Shown piece by piece: positions 44,254 through 51,862 of a stretch of 64,000 bases of DNA. How positions within the stretch are numbered: the first letter of the stretch is position 1; every line of letters begins with the position of its first letter. Made by a program: the position numbers and the translations under genes. The notes beneath the pieces were generated by a model. That model searched no databases and was not told the DNA's origin. It saw only the letters and a list, made by a program, of their open reading frames with translations. Source of the stretch: Paracoccaceae bacterium (GTDB lineage: Bacteria > Pseudomonadota > Alphaproteobacteria > Rhodobacterales > Rhodobacteraceae); NCBI GenBank assembly GCA_030148225.1, contig JASBTX010000042.1, positions 248,001-312,000 on the forward strand, written 5' to 3'.

Positions 44254-44940
44254 ATGAACCCGACTGACCAGCAAAGCGGCATCGACTGGACGCAAGGCGG
44301 GATTCCCGTCGCGCGCCGGTTTGACGACCCCTATTATTCGCTGGAAAACGGGTTGGAGGAGGCGCGGCACGTCTTTTTGCAGGGCAATGACCTGCCGCAG
44401 CGGCTGGTGGACGGATTTCATGTCGCCGAGCTTGGGTTTGGCACCGGTCTGAACTTTCTCGCGCTCTGGCGGGCCTGGCGGGAAACCGGGCGTCGCGGGC
44501 GTGTCACCTTTACGTCCTTCGAGGCCTATCCGATGCAGACAGCTGATATGGCGCGGGCGCTTGCGGCCTTTCCCGAGTTGGGGGAACAGGCCGGTCAGAT
44601 GCTGGCGGCGCTGGCGGCAGAACCGGATGGTTTCGAGACCGACGACATCGTGCTGAGGATCATCAGGGGTGATGCGAACCGGACGCTGGCGGCATGGGAT
44701 GGGATGGCCGATGCGTGGTTTCTGGATGGGTTCGCCCCGGCCAAGAACCCGGACCTCTGGCAAGCGACGCTGTTGCATGCGGTGGCGCGGCATACGGCAC
44801 CGGGCGGGACATTCGCCACCTATACCGCGGCGGGCCAGATCAGGCGGGATCTGGCAGCGGCGGGTTTCCGAGTAGAGAGGGTGGCCGGTTTTGGCCGCAA
44901 GCGCCACATGACGCGCGGCAGGCTGGGTTCGGCGGCATGA
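44254..44940 (+). CDS. mnmD: tRNA (mnm5s2U34)-methyltransferase MnmD
   Basis: The 228-residue protein matches the MnmC N-terminal (DUF752) methyltransferase: GIPVARRFDDPYYSLENGLEEARHVFLQGN (a known opening pattern), SAM motif VAELGFGTGLNFL, and WFLDGFAPAKNPDLW with the later FATYTAAGQIRRDLAAAGF. It adds the last methyl group to nm5s2U34 of tRNA. In E. coli it is fused to an FAD oxidase; here the oxidase-like gene is separate and divergent. An upstream frame start is rejected because it is antisense to the oxidase start. Confidence 0.9.
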   Translation: MNPTDQQSGIDWTQGGIPVARRFDDPYYSLENGLEEARHVFLQGNDLPQRLVDGFHVAELGFGTGLNFLALWRAWRETGRRGRVTFTSFEAYPMQTADMARALAAFPELGEQAGQMLAALAAEPDGFETDDIVLRIIRGDANRTLAAWDGMADAWFLDGFAPAKNPDLWQATLLHAVARHTAPGGTFATYTAAGQIRRDLAAAGFRVERVAGFGRKRHMTRGRLGSAA

Positions 44941-45800
44941 CAAATACGCGCCTGGGCATATGGCTGATGCTGGCCACGACGCTGGTTTTTGCGGCACAGG
45001 ATGGTTTGTCGCGCCATCTGGCCAGCGAGTATAACGTGATCATGGTGGTGATGATCCGCTATTGGTTCTTTGCCTCTTTTGTCGTCGCCATCTCGATGCG
45101 CCGCCCCGGCGGGCTGAGGGCGGTGGCGCGGACAAGCCAGCCGCTTTTTCAGATTTTTCGCGGTGTGCTCCTTTTTGCCGAAATCTGCGTGATGGTCCTG
45201 GCTTTCGTTTACCTGGGGCTGGTGGAGTCGCATGCGGTTTTCGCAATCTACCCGCTCTTGGTTGCGGCTTTGTCGGGCCCGGTGCTGGGGGAGCGTGTCG
45301 GCTGGCGGCGCTGGGTGGCGATCGGGGTGGGTTTTCTGGGGGTGCTGCTGATCCTCAAGCCCGGTTCGGGCGTATTCTCGCCCTACGCGTTCATCCCGCT
45401 TTTGTCGGCGCTGATGTTCGCGCTTTACGGATTGCTGACGCGCTATGCGGCGCGGCGTGACACGTCGGCCACCAGCTTTTTCTGGACGGGCGTGACGGGC
45501 GGTGTCGGCATGACGGCGATTGGCATCTGGTTCTGGGAACCGATGAGCGGGCAGGACTGGGTGTGGATGGGCATGCTCTGTCTGACCGGCGCGCTGGGCC
45601 ACTGGCTGCTGATCCGTTGCTACGAGGTTGCCGAGGCGCACAAAGTTCAGCCATTCGCCTATTTTCAAATGGTTTTCGCCTCGATCATGGGGGTGGTGCT
45701 GTTCGGCGAAGTGGTGGAGTGGAACGTCGCACTGGGCGCGGCGGTCGTGGTGGCGGCCGGGCTCTTTGCCCTCTGGCGCGAACGGCAGGCCACGGACTGA
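44937..45800 (+). CDS. DMT-superfamily (EamA) transporter
   Basis: The 287-residue protein has ten hydrophobic segments in two five-helix repeats (GIWLMLATTLVFAAQDGLSR, YLGLVESHAVFAIYPLLVAALSG, LLSALMFALYGLLTRYAAR, and FQMVFASIMGVVLFGEVVEW), the pattern of EamA/RhaT-type transporters. It overlaps the mnmD stop as ATGA and ends before a ~100-base spacer with a repeat remnant. Substrate unknown. Confidence 0.85.
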   Translation: MTNTRLGIWLMLATTLVFAAQDGLSRHLASEYNVIMVVMIRYWFFASFVVAISMRRPGGLRAVARTSQPLFQIFRGVLLFAEICVMVLAFVYLGLVESHAVFAIYPLLVAALSGPVLGERVGWRRWVAIGVGFLGVLLILKPGSGVFSPYAFIPLLSALMFALYGLLTRYAARRDTSATSFFWTGVTGGVGMTAIGIWFWEPMSGQDWVWMGMLCLTGALGHWLLIRCYEVAEAHKVQPFAYFQMVFASIMGVVLFGEVVEWNVALGAAVVVAAGLFALWRERQATD

Positions 45801-45897
45801 GAAACCGGCTGAAAAACGGACAGAAAAACAGGCTGAGAAATTGGCCACATTCTGAAAACAATTTGAACGGCAAGCTTGCAGCCCCGGCTGGCTCTGA

Positions 45898-45919
45898 GTA
45901 TTCGGAGAAACAATGAAAC
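45898..45919 (+). repeat. Degenerate repeat copy 6
   Basis: AGTATTCGGAGAAACAATGA with AA after it resembles the reverse form of the dispersed repeat (AGGTATTTTTGGAACAATGA), sharing the 3' half AACAATGAAA. It is weaker than the other copies. It lies in the gap between the DMT transporter and mlaA. Confidence 0.35.
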
Positions 45920-46000
45920 CTTTTCGCGTGGCATCCGGATTGTTTCCTTGGGGTGGAAGCCAGATTGCCCGCCATACGCCTGATTGGGACCTGACTGCTT

Positions 46001-46732
46001 ATGTTGAAGAAATTGCTGCTGATACTGGTGCTGCCGACGCTGGCGGCCTGTGCCGCGGGACCGCGTGACGCCAATGGTGTTCTGGACCCGTATGAAGGTG
46101 CGAATCGCGCCATGCATGCCGTGAACAAAGGGCTGGATACGGTCGCGCTGCGCCCGGCTGCGGCGGTTTATGGCGGGGTGCTGCCGAAACCGGTGCGCGA
46201 TGGTGTGAACAATGTCGCCAATAACCTCGAACTGCCGGGGGACATGATCAACAACCTCGCCCAGGGGCGGCTGGACAATTTCGGCAACAACTTTTTTCGC
46301 CTAATCATCAATACGACATTGGGTATCGGCGGCATATTCGATCCGGCCAAGTCGTTCGGACTTGACCATGAAGATACGGATTTCGGCGAAACGCTCTTTG
46401 TCTGGGGAGTTCCCGAGGGGGCCTATGTCGAATTGCCTGTTCTTGGCCCCTCGACCGAACGGGGTGTGGTTGGCCGCGTGGTTGACGCCGCGCTGAACCC
46501 GCTTGGCGTGATCCTGAACGACGACCAGGAAGACATCGCATCGGGCGTCTCGATCGGGCGCACGCTGGACATGCGCTATGAAAATCGTGATCTGATCAAC
46601 AGCACGCTATACGAAAGTGCTGACAGCTATGCCCAACTCAGGCTATTGTACCTGCAAAACCGCCGCTTTAAACTGGGAGACGGCGAGATAGCAGATGATT
46701 TCGATCCGTTTGGAGACCCTTTTGCGCAATAG
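46001..46732 (+). CDS. mlaA: MlaA (VacJ) outer-membrane lipoprotein
   Basis: MlaA takes phospholipid from the outer leaflet of the outer membrane and passes it inward. The 243-residue protein has a lipoprotein signal with lipobox LAAC (Cys17) and the family motifs DPYEGANRAMHAVNKGLD, NNVANNLELPGDMINNLAQG and the FGETLFVWGVPEGAYVELPVLGPST stretch. It overlaps the next gene, an MlaC-type protein, by 38 bases. Both belong to the Mla lipid-transport route; mlaDEF are not in the window. Confidence 0.93.
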   Translation: MLKKLLLILVLPTLAACAAGPRDANGVLDPYEGANRAMHAVNKGLDTVALRPAAAVYGGVLPKPVRDGVNNVANNLELPGDMINNLAQGRLDNFGNNFFRLIINTTLGIGGIFDPAKSFGLDHEDTDFGETLFVWGVPEGAYVELPVLGPSTERGVVGRVVDAALNPLGVILNDDQEDIASGVSIGRTLDMRYENRDLINSTLYESADSYAQLRLLYLQNRRFKLGDGEIADDFDPFGDPFAQ

Positions 46733-47324
46733 TCTGACAAGACGGCAATTCGGGCAGGGAGGCATGGCGCTGGGGGCAACCCTTGCCGCATCACCCGCGT
46801 TTGCCCTGACCGAGGAACGGGCGAGGAAACTGGTTGAGGCGGTGGTCGCCGATATATTTCGCGTCATCAATTCGGGGCGCGCAGAGGCCTCGATGCTGCG
46901 GGAATTTGAGCGCATTTTCGCGCGCTATGCCGATGTGGACCTGATCGCGCGCCGCACGTTGGGCCCGGATGGCCGCAGCGCATCCAACGCGCAGATCAAC
47001 GCCTATGTCTCGGCCTTCCGGGGCTACATCTCGCGCAAATACGGACGCAGGTTCCGCGAATTCATCGGCGGATCGGTCGAGGTGACGGATGCCTATGCCG
47101 AGAAATCCTATTTCGTGGTCAGAACGCGAACCCAGCTTCAGGGGCAGGCTCCGTTCGAAGTCAGGTTTCTGGTGCTGACGCGCAATGGTCAGGACAAGTT
47201 TTTCAACCTTCTGATCGAAGGCGTGAACCTGATGCTGGCTGAACGTACCGAGATTGGGGCGATGCTGGACAAGCGTCGCGGCAATCTGGATCAGCTGATC
47301 GCAGACCTCAGAACCTTCGGCTAA
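46695..47324 (+). CDS. mlaC: MlaC/Ttg2D-type phospholipid-binding protein, probable Tat substrate
   Basis: The 209-residue product has an N-terminal signal with twin arginines (SLTRRQFGQGGMALGATLA), a Tat export pattern rather than the usual Sec signal, then the Ttg2D/MlaC domain (residues about 42-205: FERIFARYADVDLIARRTLG, YISRKYGRRFREF, FKNLLIEG-type end). It would carry phospholipid across the periplasm from MlaA. Overlaps mlaA, so translation is coupled. Confidence 0.88.
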   Translation: MISIRLETLLRNSLTRRQFGQGGMALGATLAASPAFALTEERARKLVEAVVADIFRVINSGRAEASMLREFERIFARYADVDLIARRTLGPDGRSASNAQINAYVSAFRGYISRKYGRRFREFIGGSVEVTDAYAEKSYFVVRTRTQLQGQAPFEVRFLVLTRNGQDKFFNLLIEGVNLMLAERTEIGAMLDKRRGNLDQLIADLRTFG

Positions 47325-47407
47325 AGACGGCTGGGGTAACGCGCTGGCCGTCGCACTGTCGCGCTCAAATGACGGAATCCACCTTGATCTGTTGGCGACA
47401 TCATGCG

Positions 47408-47612
47408 AACACCAAATGGCTTGGTTTCCCATCGTGGCACAAAGTGCCCGGGAACGAACAGGGAATCTGGAAGGGTGTACCCAATTCGGGCACCTCATGC
47501 CAGAGCCGCCCCCGCGACTGTATGCGGAGAGCGTTCGTCATCAGCCACTCGCCCCGCGCGGGGAAGGCCGACGAAACGCAACGACCCGCGAGCCAGGAGA
47601 CCTGCCAGGCGA
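47408..47612 (+). promoter_or_regulatory. Cobalamin riboswitch
   Basis: The leader of cbtB has the conserved cobalamin-aptamer landmarks in order: GGGAACGAACAGGGAATCTGG, CAGAGCCGCCCCCGCGACTGT, the B12-box-type GCCACTC at 47543, CGCGGGGAAGGCCG, and CCCGCGAGCCAGGAGACCTGCC. Cobalamin binding should shut off cbtBA expression. The ends given are approximate. Confidence 0.93.
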
Positions 47613-47655
47613 ACGGAAACCAGATGTTGTCGGGTGTGACAGCAAGGAGATCAAG

Positions 47656-47826
47656 ATGACGACACTTATTCAGACGCAGACCGGTGCAGCCTCACGCATG
47701 CTGCCGCTGATTTTCGCAGCTTCGCTTGGCGTGGCGATCATCGCGCTGGCCGGGCATGTGCAGGCGAGCGCGCTGCATGACGCAGCCCATGATGTGCGCC
47801 ACGCCACCGGCTTTCCCTGCCACTAG
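47656..47826 (+). CDS. cbtB: CbtB, small subunit of cobalt transporter
   Basis: The 56-residue protein has one membrane span (about 15-37) and a C-terminal tail with four histidines (HDAAHDVRHATGFPCH), the mark of CbtB. It works with CbtA to move cobalt across the inner membrane. The ATG follows AAGGAGATCAAG, and the gene is directly behind the cobalamin riboswitch and two bases before cbtA. Confidence 0.9.
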   Translation: MTTLIQTQTGAASRMLPLIFAASLGVAIIALAGHVQASALHDAAHDVRHATGFPCH

Positions 47827-47828
47827 CC

Positions 47829-48512
47829 ATGACCATGAAAATCGTGACCAGCGCGGTGTTCGCTGGTTTTGCAGCCGGGCTGATCGCGGCCCTGCTGCAA
47901 TTGTGGTTCGTGCAGCCGGTATTGCTGACGGCTGAAATGTACGAGCAGGGCCTGCTGAGCCATTTCGCATCCGAACCCGAGGCGTTTCCCGATCAGTCGG
48001 TTGTCTTTGATCCGCTGCGCGATGTGCTGAGCATTCTGTTCGCCGGGCTGACCTATACCGGCTATGCGCTGGTGCTTGTATCGGCCATGGCGCTGGCCGA
48101 GATGAACGGCCGATCCATCACGGTCCGGTCCGGGCTGATCTGGGGGATAGCGGGTTTCATAGCGGTGCAGATTGCCCCGGCCTTTGGCCTGCCGCCCGCC
48201 GTGCCGGGCAACGCGGCGGCAGATGTCGCGCTCAGGCAGTTGTGGTGGTTCCCGACGGTGGCGGCGACGGCGGTCGGCCTGTGGTATATCGCCTTTGGCA
48301 CGAACATCTTTCACTGGCTGGGGGCTGCGGCGCTGATCCTGCTGCCGCATCTGATCGGTGCGCCACTGCCGGCTGAACTGACGGGACCGACACCGCCTGA
48401 AATCTCGGCTCAATTCGCGGGCAGGGCCATGGGCGTTGGCCTTGTGGCATGGTCGGTGCTGGGGCTGGTGGCAGCCCATTTCTGGACCCGGTCGCAGGAC
48501 GCGGGTGCCTGA
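47829..48512 (+). CDS. cbtA: CbtA, cobalt transporter membrane subunit
   Basis: The 227-residue protein has five to six membrane segments and matches CbtA: GFAAGLIAALLQLWFVQPVLL near the start, the QIAPAFGLPPAVPG loop and the LPHLIGAP region. Predicted to import cobalt for B12 synthesis together with CbtB. A second ATG two codons later is an equal start. Riboswitch control ties it to cobalamin supply. Confidence 0.9.
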   Translation: MTMKIVTSAVFAGFAAGLIAALLQLWFVQPVLLTAEMYEQGLLSHFASEPEAFPDQSVVFDPLRDVLSILFAGLTYTGYALVLVSAMALAEMNGRSITVRSGLIWGIAGFIAVQIAPAFGLPPAVPGNAAADVALRQLWWFPTVAATAVGLWYIAFGTNIFHWLGAAALILLPHLIGAPLPAELTGPTPPEISAQFAGRAMGVGLVAWSVLGLVAAHFWTRSQDAGA

Positions 48513-48541
48513 CGCGGGCGTCCTGAACCGTCAGCAATACA

Positions 48542-48892
48542 CTAGTTTGGCGGCGGTATCAGCGCCGCCAGACAAAACCTGAGTGCGCCCAGCGGTCGCG
48601 CATCGGCAATTATCCCGTCCGGGCTGCTGGCATGCATCCGGGCAAAATCCGCGATATGGCGCGGGGTGATATCGGGGCCGATACCGGTAAAGAGATAGGT
48701 TGATTTCCGGTCTGCCTGCGCGGCCATGGCCAGGGGTGCTCCACAGGCATTCAGACAATCCACGGCGCGGTAGCGGATATTTTCCGGGGTCCCCATTGCA
48801 TCAAGTACCCGCAAGAATTCCCGTCCGGGCGGGTTTTGCCCCTGTTTGGCGCAATTCGTGCAGATCAGTATTTCGGTTATCCTGTCGGTCAC
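48542..48892 (-). CDS. DUF1636 (2Fe-2S ferredoxin-like) metal protein
   Basis: The 116-residue protein has an N-terminal Cys pair in ICTNCAKQG (Cys11, Cys14) and a second pair in DCLNACGAPL (about Cys45, Cys49), spaced like thioredoxin-like 2Fe-2S ferredoxins and DUF1636 metal-binding proteins. Such genes are commonly beside cbtA/cbtB or other cobalamin genes. It converges with cbtA. A role in cobalt handling is inferred from place only. Confidence 0.75.
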   Translation of the reverse strand: MTDRITEILICTNCAKQGQNPPGREFLRVLDAMGTPENIRYRAVDCLNACGAPLAMAAQADRKSTYLFTGIGPDITPRHIADFARMHASSPDGIIADARPLGALRFCLAALIPPPN

Positions 48893-48971
48893 ATATCTAG
48901 CCCACGTTCACTCGATGGCGGCTATCATCTGACAGGCGGCGAAAGCAACCGGTAGGAACCGGGTTTGGTTA

Positions 48972-49145
48972 TCAGAGGATGCCGTTAAAGGGCTTTGTGT
49001 CCATTCCGGACATATCCTCGGCGCGGTTCAGGGCCTCTTCGCCCGCAGTGGTGCCTGCATTCATCATGCGCTCAAGGAAAACGCGGATGACGTTGTAGAA
49101 GGAATTTTTCTGGTTCGCGGCGGGGGTTGTAGTAGTGTGGGCCAT
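48972..49145 (-). CDS. Small 57-residue protein of unknown function
   Basis: On the minus strand an ATG at 49145, preceded by GATGAGGAC, opens a 57-residue frame: a Thr-rich start (MAHTTTTPAANQKN), an amphipathic stretch (SFYNVIRVFLERMMNAG) and an acidic tail (EEALNRAEDMSGMD). It fills the gap between the DUF1636 gene and the winged-helix/TPR regulator and is divergent from the latter by 121 bases. It is not a known family to me. The GC-rich neighbourhood and good ribosome site make it likely real. Confidence 0.6.
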   Translation of the reverse strand: MAHTTTTPAANQKNSFYNVIRVFLERMMNAGTTAGEEALNRAEDMSGMDTKPFNGIL

Positions 49146-49266
49146 GTTGTCCTCATCTCGTGTGATCTGTAATGAACTTACGCCCCTCCGGAATTCCTTG
49201 CTTGAACACGAGATATTGTTTTGCTTGCCACACGCTTAATATTCCTTGCCTGCGTCTTGAGAAGTC

Positions 49267-50769
49267 ATGAAATACGCCTTCGGACCTTATGAAATTGATA
49301 CCGAGGCGATGGAACTGACCGGGGATGGTCAGGTCATCGCGGTGCAGCCACAGGTCTTTGCCCTGCTGGTTTTTCTGATCGAAAACCGTGATCGCGTGGT
49401 CACCAAGGATGAAATCATTGGTGCCGTCTGGGACGGGCGGATCGTGTCAGACGGCACGCTGAACGCACGTATCAACGCCCTGCGCACCGCGCTGGGTGAC
49501 AGCGGTACCCGACAAAGTGTGATCAAAACGCATCCGCGACAGGGGTTTCGCTTTGTCGCTGACCTGAATTCCGGGGCCGAAGATACAGGCCGCCCTGCGG
49601 ATCGGCGTACGATTGCGGTCTTGCCCTTTGTCAATATCAGTGGCGATCCCGAGCAGATTTATTTCGCCGATGGTCTGACCGAGGACCTGATTACCGATCT
49701 GTCCAAGATACCGGACCTGTTCGTCATAGCACGCAACTCTTCCTTTGCCTTTCGCGACTCGCCCAAGAACCTGACGGATATCGGGCGGGAACTGGGTGTC
49801 GCCCATATTCTGGAGGGCAGCGTGCGCAGGGCGGGTGAGCGCATCCGGATCAACGCCCAGCTGATCGACACGGCAACGGGTGGGCATATCTGGGCGGACC
49901 GGTTTGACGGGACGATTGCCGATATTTTCGATGTTCAGGACGAGATCACGGACAAGATCATCTCGGCGCTCAAGGTCAGTCTGGCCGCAGCGCCGGGGAT
50001 CGGGCGTCAGACCAACAGCATCGAAGCCTATGAGCTGAGCCTGCGCGGGCGGGCCAAGTTTTTCATGTTTTCACCTGAAACCAACCGGGAATGCATCAAC
50101 CTGCTGGATCAGGCGGTTGCCGCCGACCCGGATTTTGCCACTGCCTGGGCCGATCAGGTCTTTCCCTATCAAAGTGGCTGGTCCTTTACCTGGGCGGGAT
50201 ATGATGACGGGCTGGATGTTGCTGCGGGCAAAGCCGAAAAGGCCTTTGCGCTGGACCCCAAGTCATCCTTTGTCAACAGCCGGCTTGCCTGGGTCCGGAC
50301 CTTTCAGGGCCGCCATGATGAGGCGATGACAGCGTTCGAGCGCACCCGCACGCTGGACCCGAACAATGTCGAGGCGCTGACATGGTATTGCGAGGCGCTG
50401 AACTATGCGGGCGATCCTGAACAAGCGCTGGAGATCGGCGCCGCGTCACTGAAACATGATCCGCTGCCGCCACCCAATTGCCTGCACCATATCGGTCATG
50501 CCCATTTCCTGCTGGGCAATCTTGAAAAGGCGCTGGATTACGGCAGCCGCGCGCTGAGGATGGCACCCAGCTTTCCGGCTGCGAATATCGTGATGGCCGC
50601 GATCAACTGGGAGGCAGGGAATGCGGTCGAGGCGCGCGAACTGGTGACGAACATGACGCTCTCTAATCCGCGCCTGACCTTTGCCCGGTTTTATGACCGC
50701 TACCCCTATGCCCGACCCGAGCATAAGGACCGCGTTGCCAACGCGATCCGGGAGGCCGGGCTGCAATAA
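49267..50769 (+). CDS. Winged-helix regulator with FlgO-like and TPR domains
   Basis: The 500-residue protein has an N-terminal OmpR/CadC-type winged helix (residues 1-98: VQPQVFALLVFLIENRDRVVTKDEIIGAVW ... INALRTALGD), then a domain RTIAVLPFVNISGDPEQIYFADGLTEDLITDLS of the type seen in bacterial adenylate cyclase-like TPR regulators, then TPR repeats (about 250-490). No membrane segment is visible, so it is probably cytoplasmic and senses through the middle or TPR part. The small gene at 48972 on the other strand is a candidate target. Confidence 0.8.
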   Translation: MKYAFGPYEIDTEAMELTGDGQVIAVQPQVFALLVFLIENRDRVVTKDEIIGAVWDGRIVSDGTLNARINALRTALGDSGTRQSVIKTHPRQGFRFVADLNSGAEDTGRPADRRTIAVLPFVNISGDPEQIYFADGLTEDLITDLSKIPDLFVIARNSSFAFRDSPKNLTDIGRELGVAHILEGSVRRAGERIRINAQLIDTATGGHIWADRFDGTIADIFDVQDEITDKIISALKVSLAAAPGIGRQTNSIEAYELSLRGRAKFFMFSPETNRECINLLDQAVAADPDFATAWADQVFPYQSGWSFTWAGYDDGLDVAAGKAEKAFALDPKSSFVNSRLAWVRTFQGRHDEAMTAFERTRTLDPNNVEALTWYCEALNYAGDPEQALEIGAASLKHDPLPPPNCLHHIGHAHFLLGNLEKALDYGSRALRMAPSFPAANIVMAAINWEAGNAVEARELVTNMTLSNPRLTFARFYDRYPYARPEHKDRVANAIREAGLQ

Positions 50770-50861
50770 GCCCTGAATGCGGTTGCACGGGAAAATGGCG
50801 TTTACTCTCGTGGCCAATTTCGTCAGTCTCGCCCGGTGAAAGCCCAAGGGACAGATACCCG

Positions 50862-51860
50862 ATGACCATTCCCAGCCTTGATGACATCCGCAAGCGCCAC
50901 GCCGAACTGAGCAGGGATATCATCCGCACACCGACCCTGACGGCCACATCCGGCATCATTCGCGATGCCATGGGCGGGGCGGAACTGCGGCTGAAGGCCG
51001 AGTTGTTTCAGCATACCGGAACCTTTAAGGCGCGCGGTGCCCTGTCCTGCGTGCGCGCGATCCCCGAGGCCGAGCGAAGACGTGGCATCACGGCGGTCAG
51101 CGCCGGCAATCACGCTATCGCTGCGGCCTGGGCTGCCCGGCAATACGGGCTGGATGCCAAGGTGGTGATGATGAAGTCCGCCAACCCCCTTAGGGTGGCG
51201 GCGGCCCGCGCCGAGGGGGCGACGGTCGTCATGACCGACGACGCCCATGCTGCCTTTGCCGAGGTTGAGCGGCTGCAGGAAGAGGAAGGCCGCGTCTTTG
51301 TTCACCCTTATGAGGGTATAAACACCAGTCTTGGCGCGGCGGGTGTAGGGCTGGAACTGATGGAGGACGCCGCCGATCGGGACGCGGTTGTCGTATCCGT
51401 CGGCGGTGGCGGGCTGATCAGTGGCGTCAGCATGGCCGTCAAGCTCCTGAACCCGGAATGCAGGGTCTATGCGGTCGAGCCGACGGGCGCACCGTCGCTG
51501 AACCTGTCACTGAAACAGGGGGAACCGGTCAGGCTGGACGCCGTGCGGACGCTTGCCGACAGTCTGGGCGCACCATTTGCCCTGCCCTACAGCTTTGGCC
51601 TTTGTCAGCGCTATGTCGATCAAGCCGTTTTGCTGAGCGATGATGAGATTTGTGCGGGCATGGCGCTGTTTCAGGAAGAACTGAATATGGCGGTTGAACC
51701 CGCCGCAGGAGCAGTGCTGGCGGGTGCGCTTGGCCCGTTGCGCGATGAACTTGCGGGCAAGCGCGTTGGGCTGGTGGTTTGTGGCGCCAATATCGATACG
51801 CAAGGCTATGCCGGTCTGATCCTGCGCGGGCGCGACCATGTGGGCGCGTTGCTGGCCTGA
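50862..51860 (+). CDS. Threonine/serine dehydratase (PLP fold II)
   Basis: The 332-residue PLP enzyme has the lysine motif FKARGAL (about 56-62), the NHAIAAAWAAR motif, and the glycine loop VSVGGGGLISG near 184-194. It lacks the C-terminal ACT-like domain of biosynthetic threonine deaminase, so it is the short catabolic type; serine racemase and ectoine-utilisation EutB-like enzymes have the same form. Substrate not decided. Converges with ecm with only two bases between stops. Confidence 0.85.
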   Translation: MTIPSLDDIRKRHAELSRDIIRTPTLTATSGIIRDAMGGAELRLKAELFQHTGTFKARGALSCVRAIPEAERRRGITAVSAGNHAIAAAWAARQYGLDAKVVMMKSANPLRVAAARAEGATVVMTDDAHAAFAEVERLQEEEGRVFVHPYEGINTSLGAAGVGLELMEDAADRDAVVVSVGGGGLISGVSMAVKLLNPECRVYAVEPTGAPSLNLSLKQGEPVRLDAVRTLADSLGAPFALPYSFGLCQRYVDQAVLLSDDEICAGMALFQEELNMAVEPAAGAVLAGALGPLRDELAGKRVGLVVCGANIDTQGYAGLILRGRDHVGALLA

Positions 51861-51862
51861 GG

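Noticed and set aside
45801..45860. Purine-rich imperfect direct repeats (GAAACCGGCTGAAAAACGG-like) after the DMT gene
   Set aside because: The units are too diverged and too few to call a tandem repeat; probably decayed spacer.
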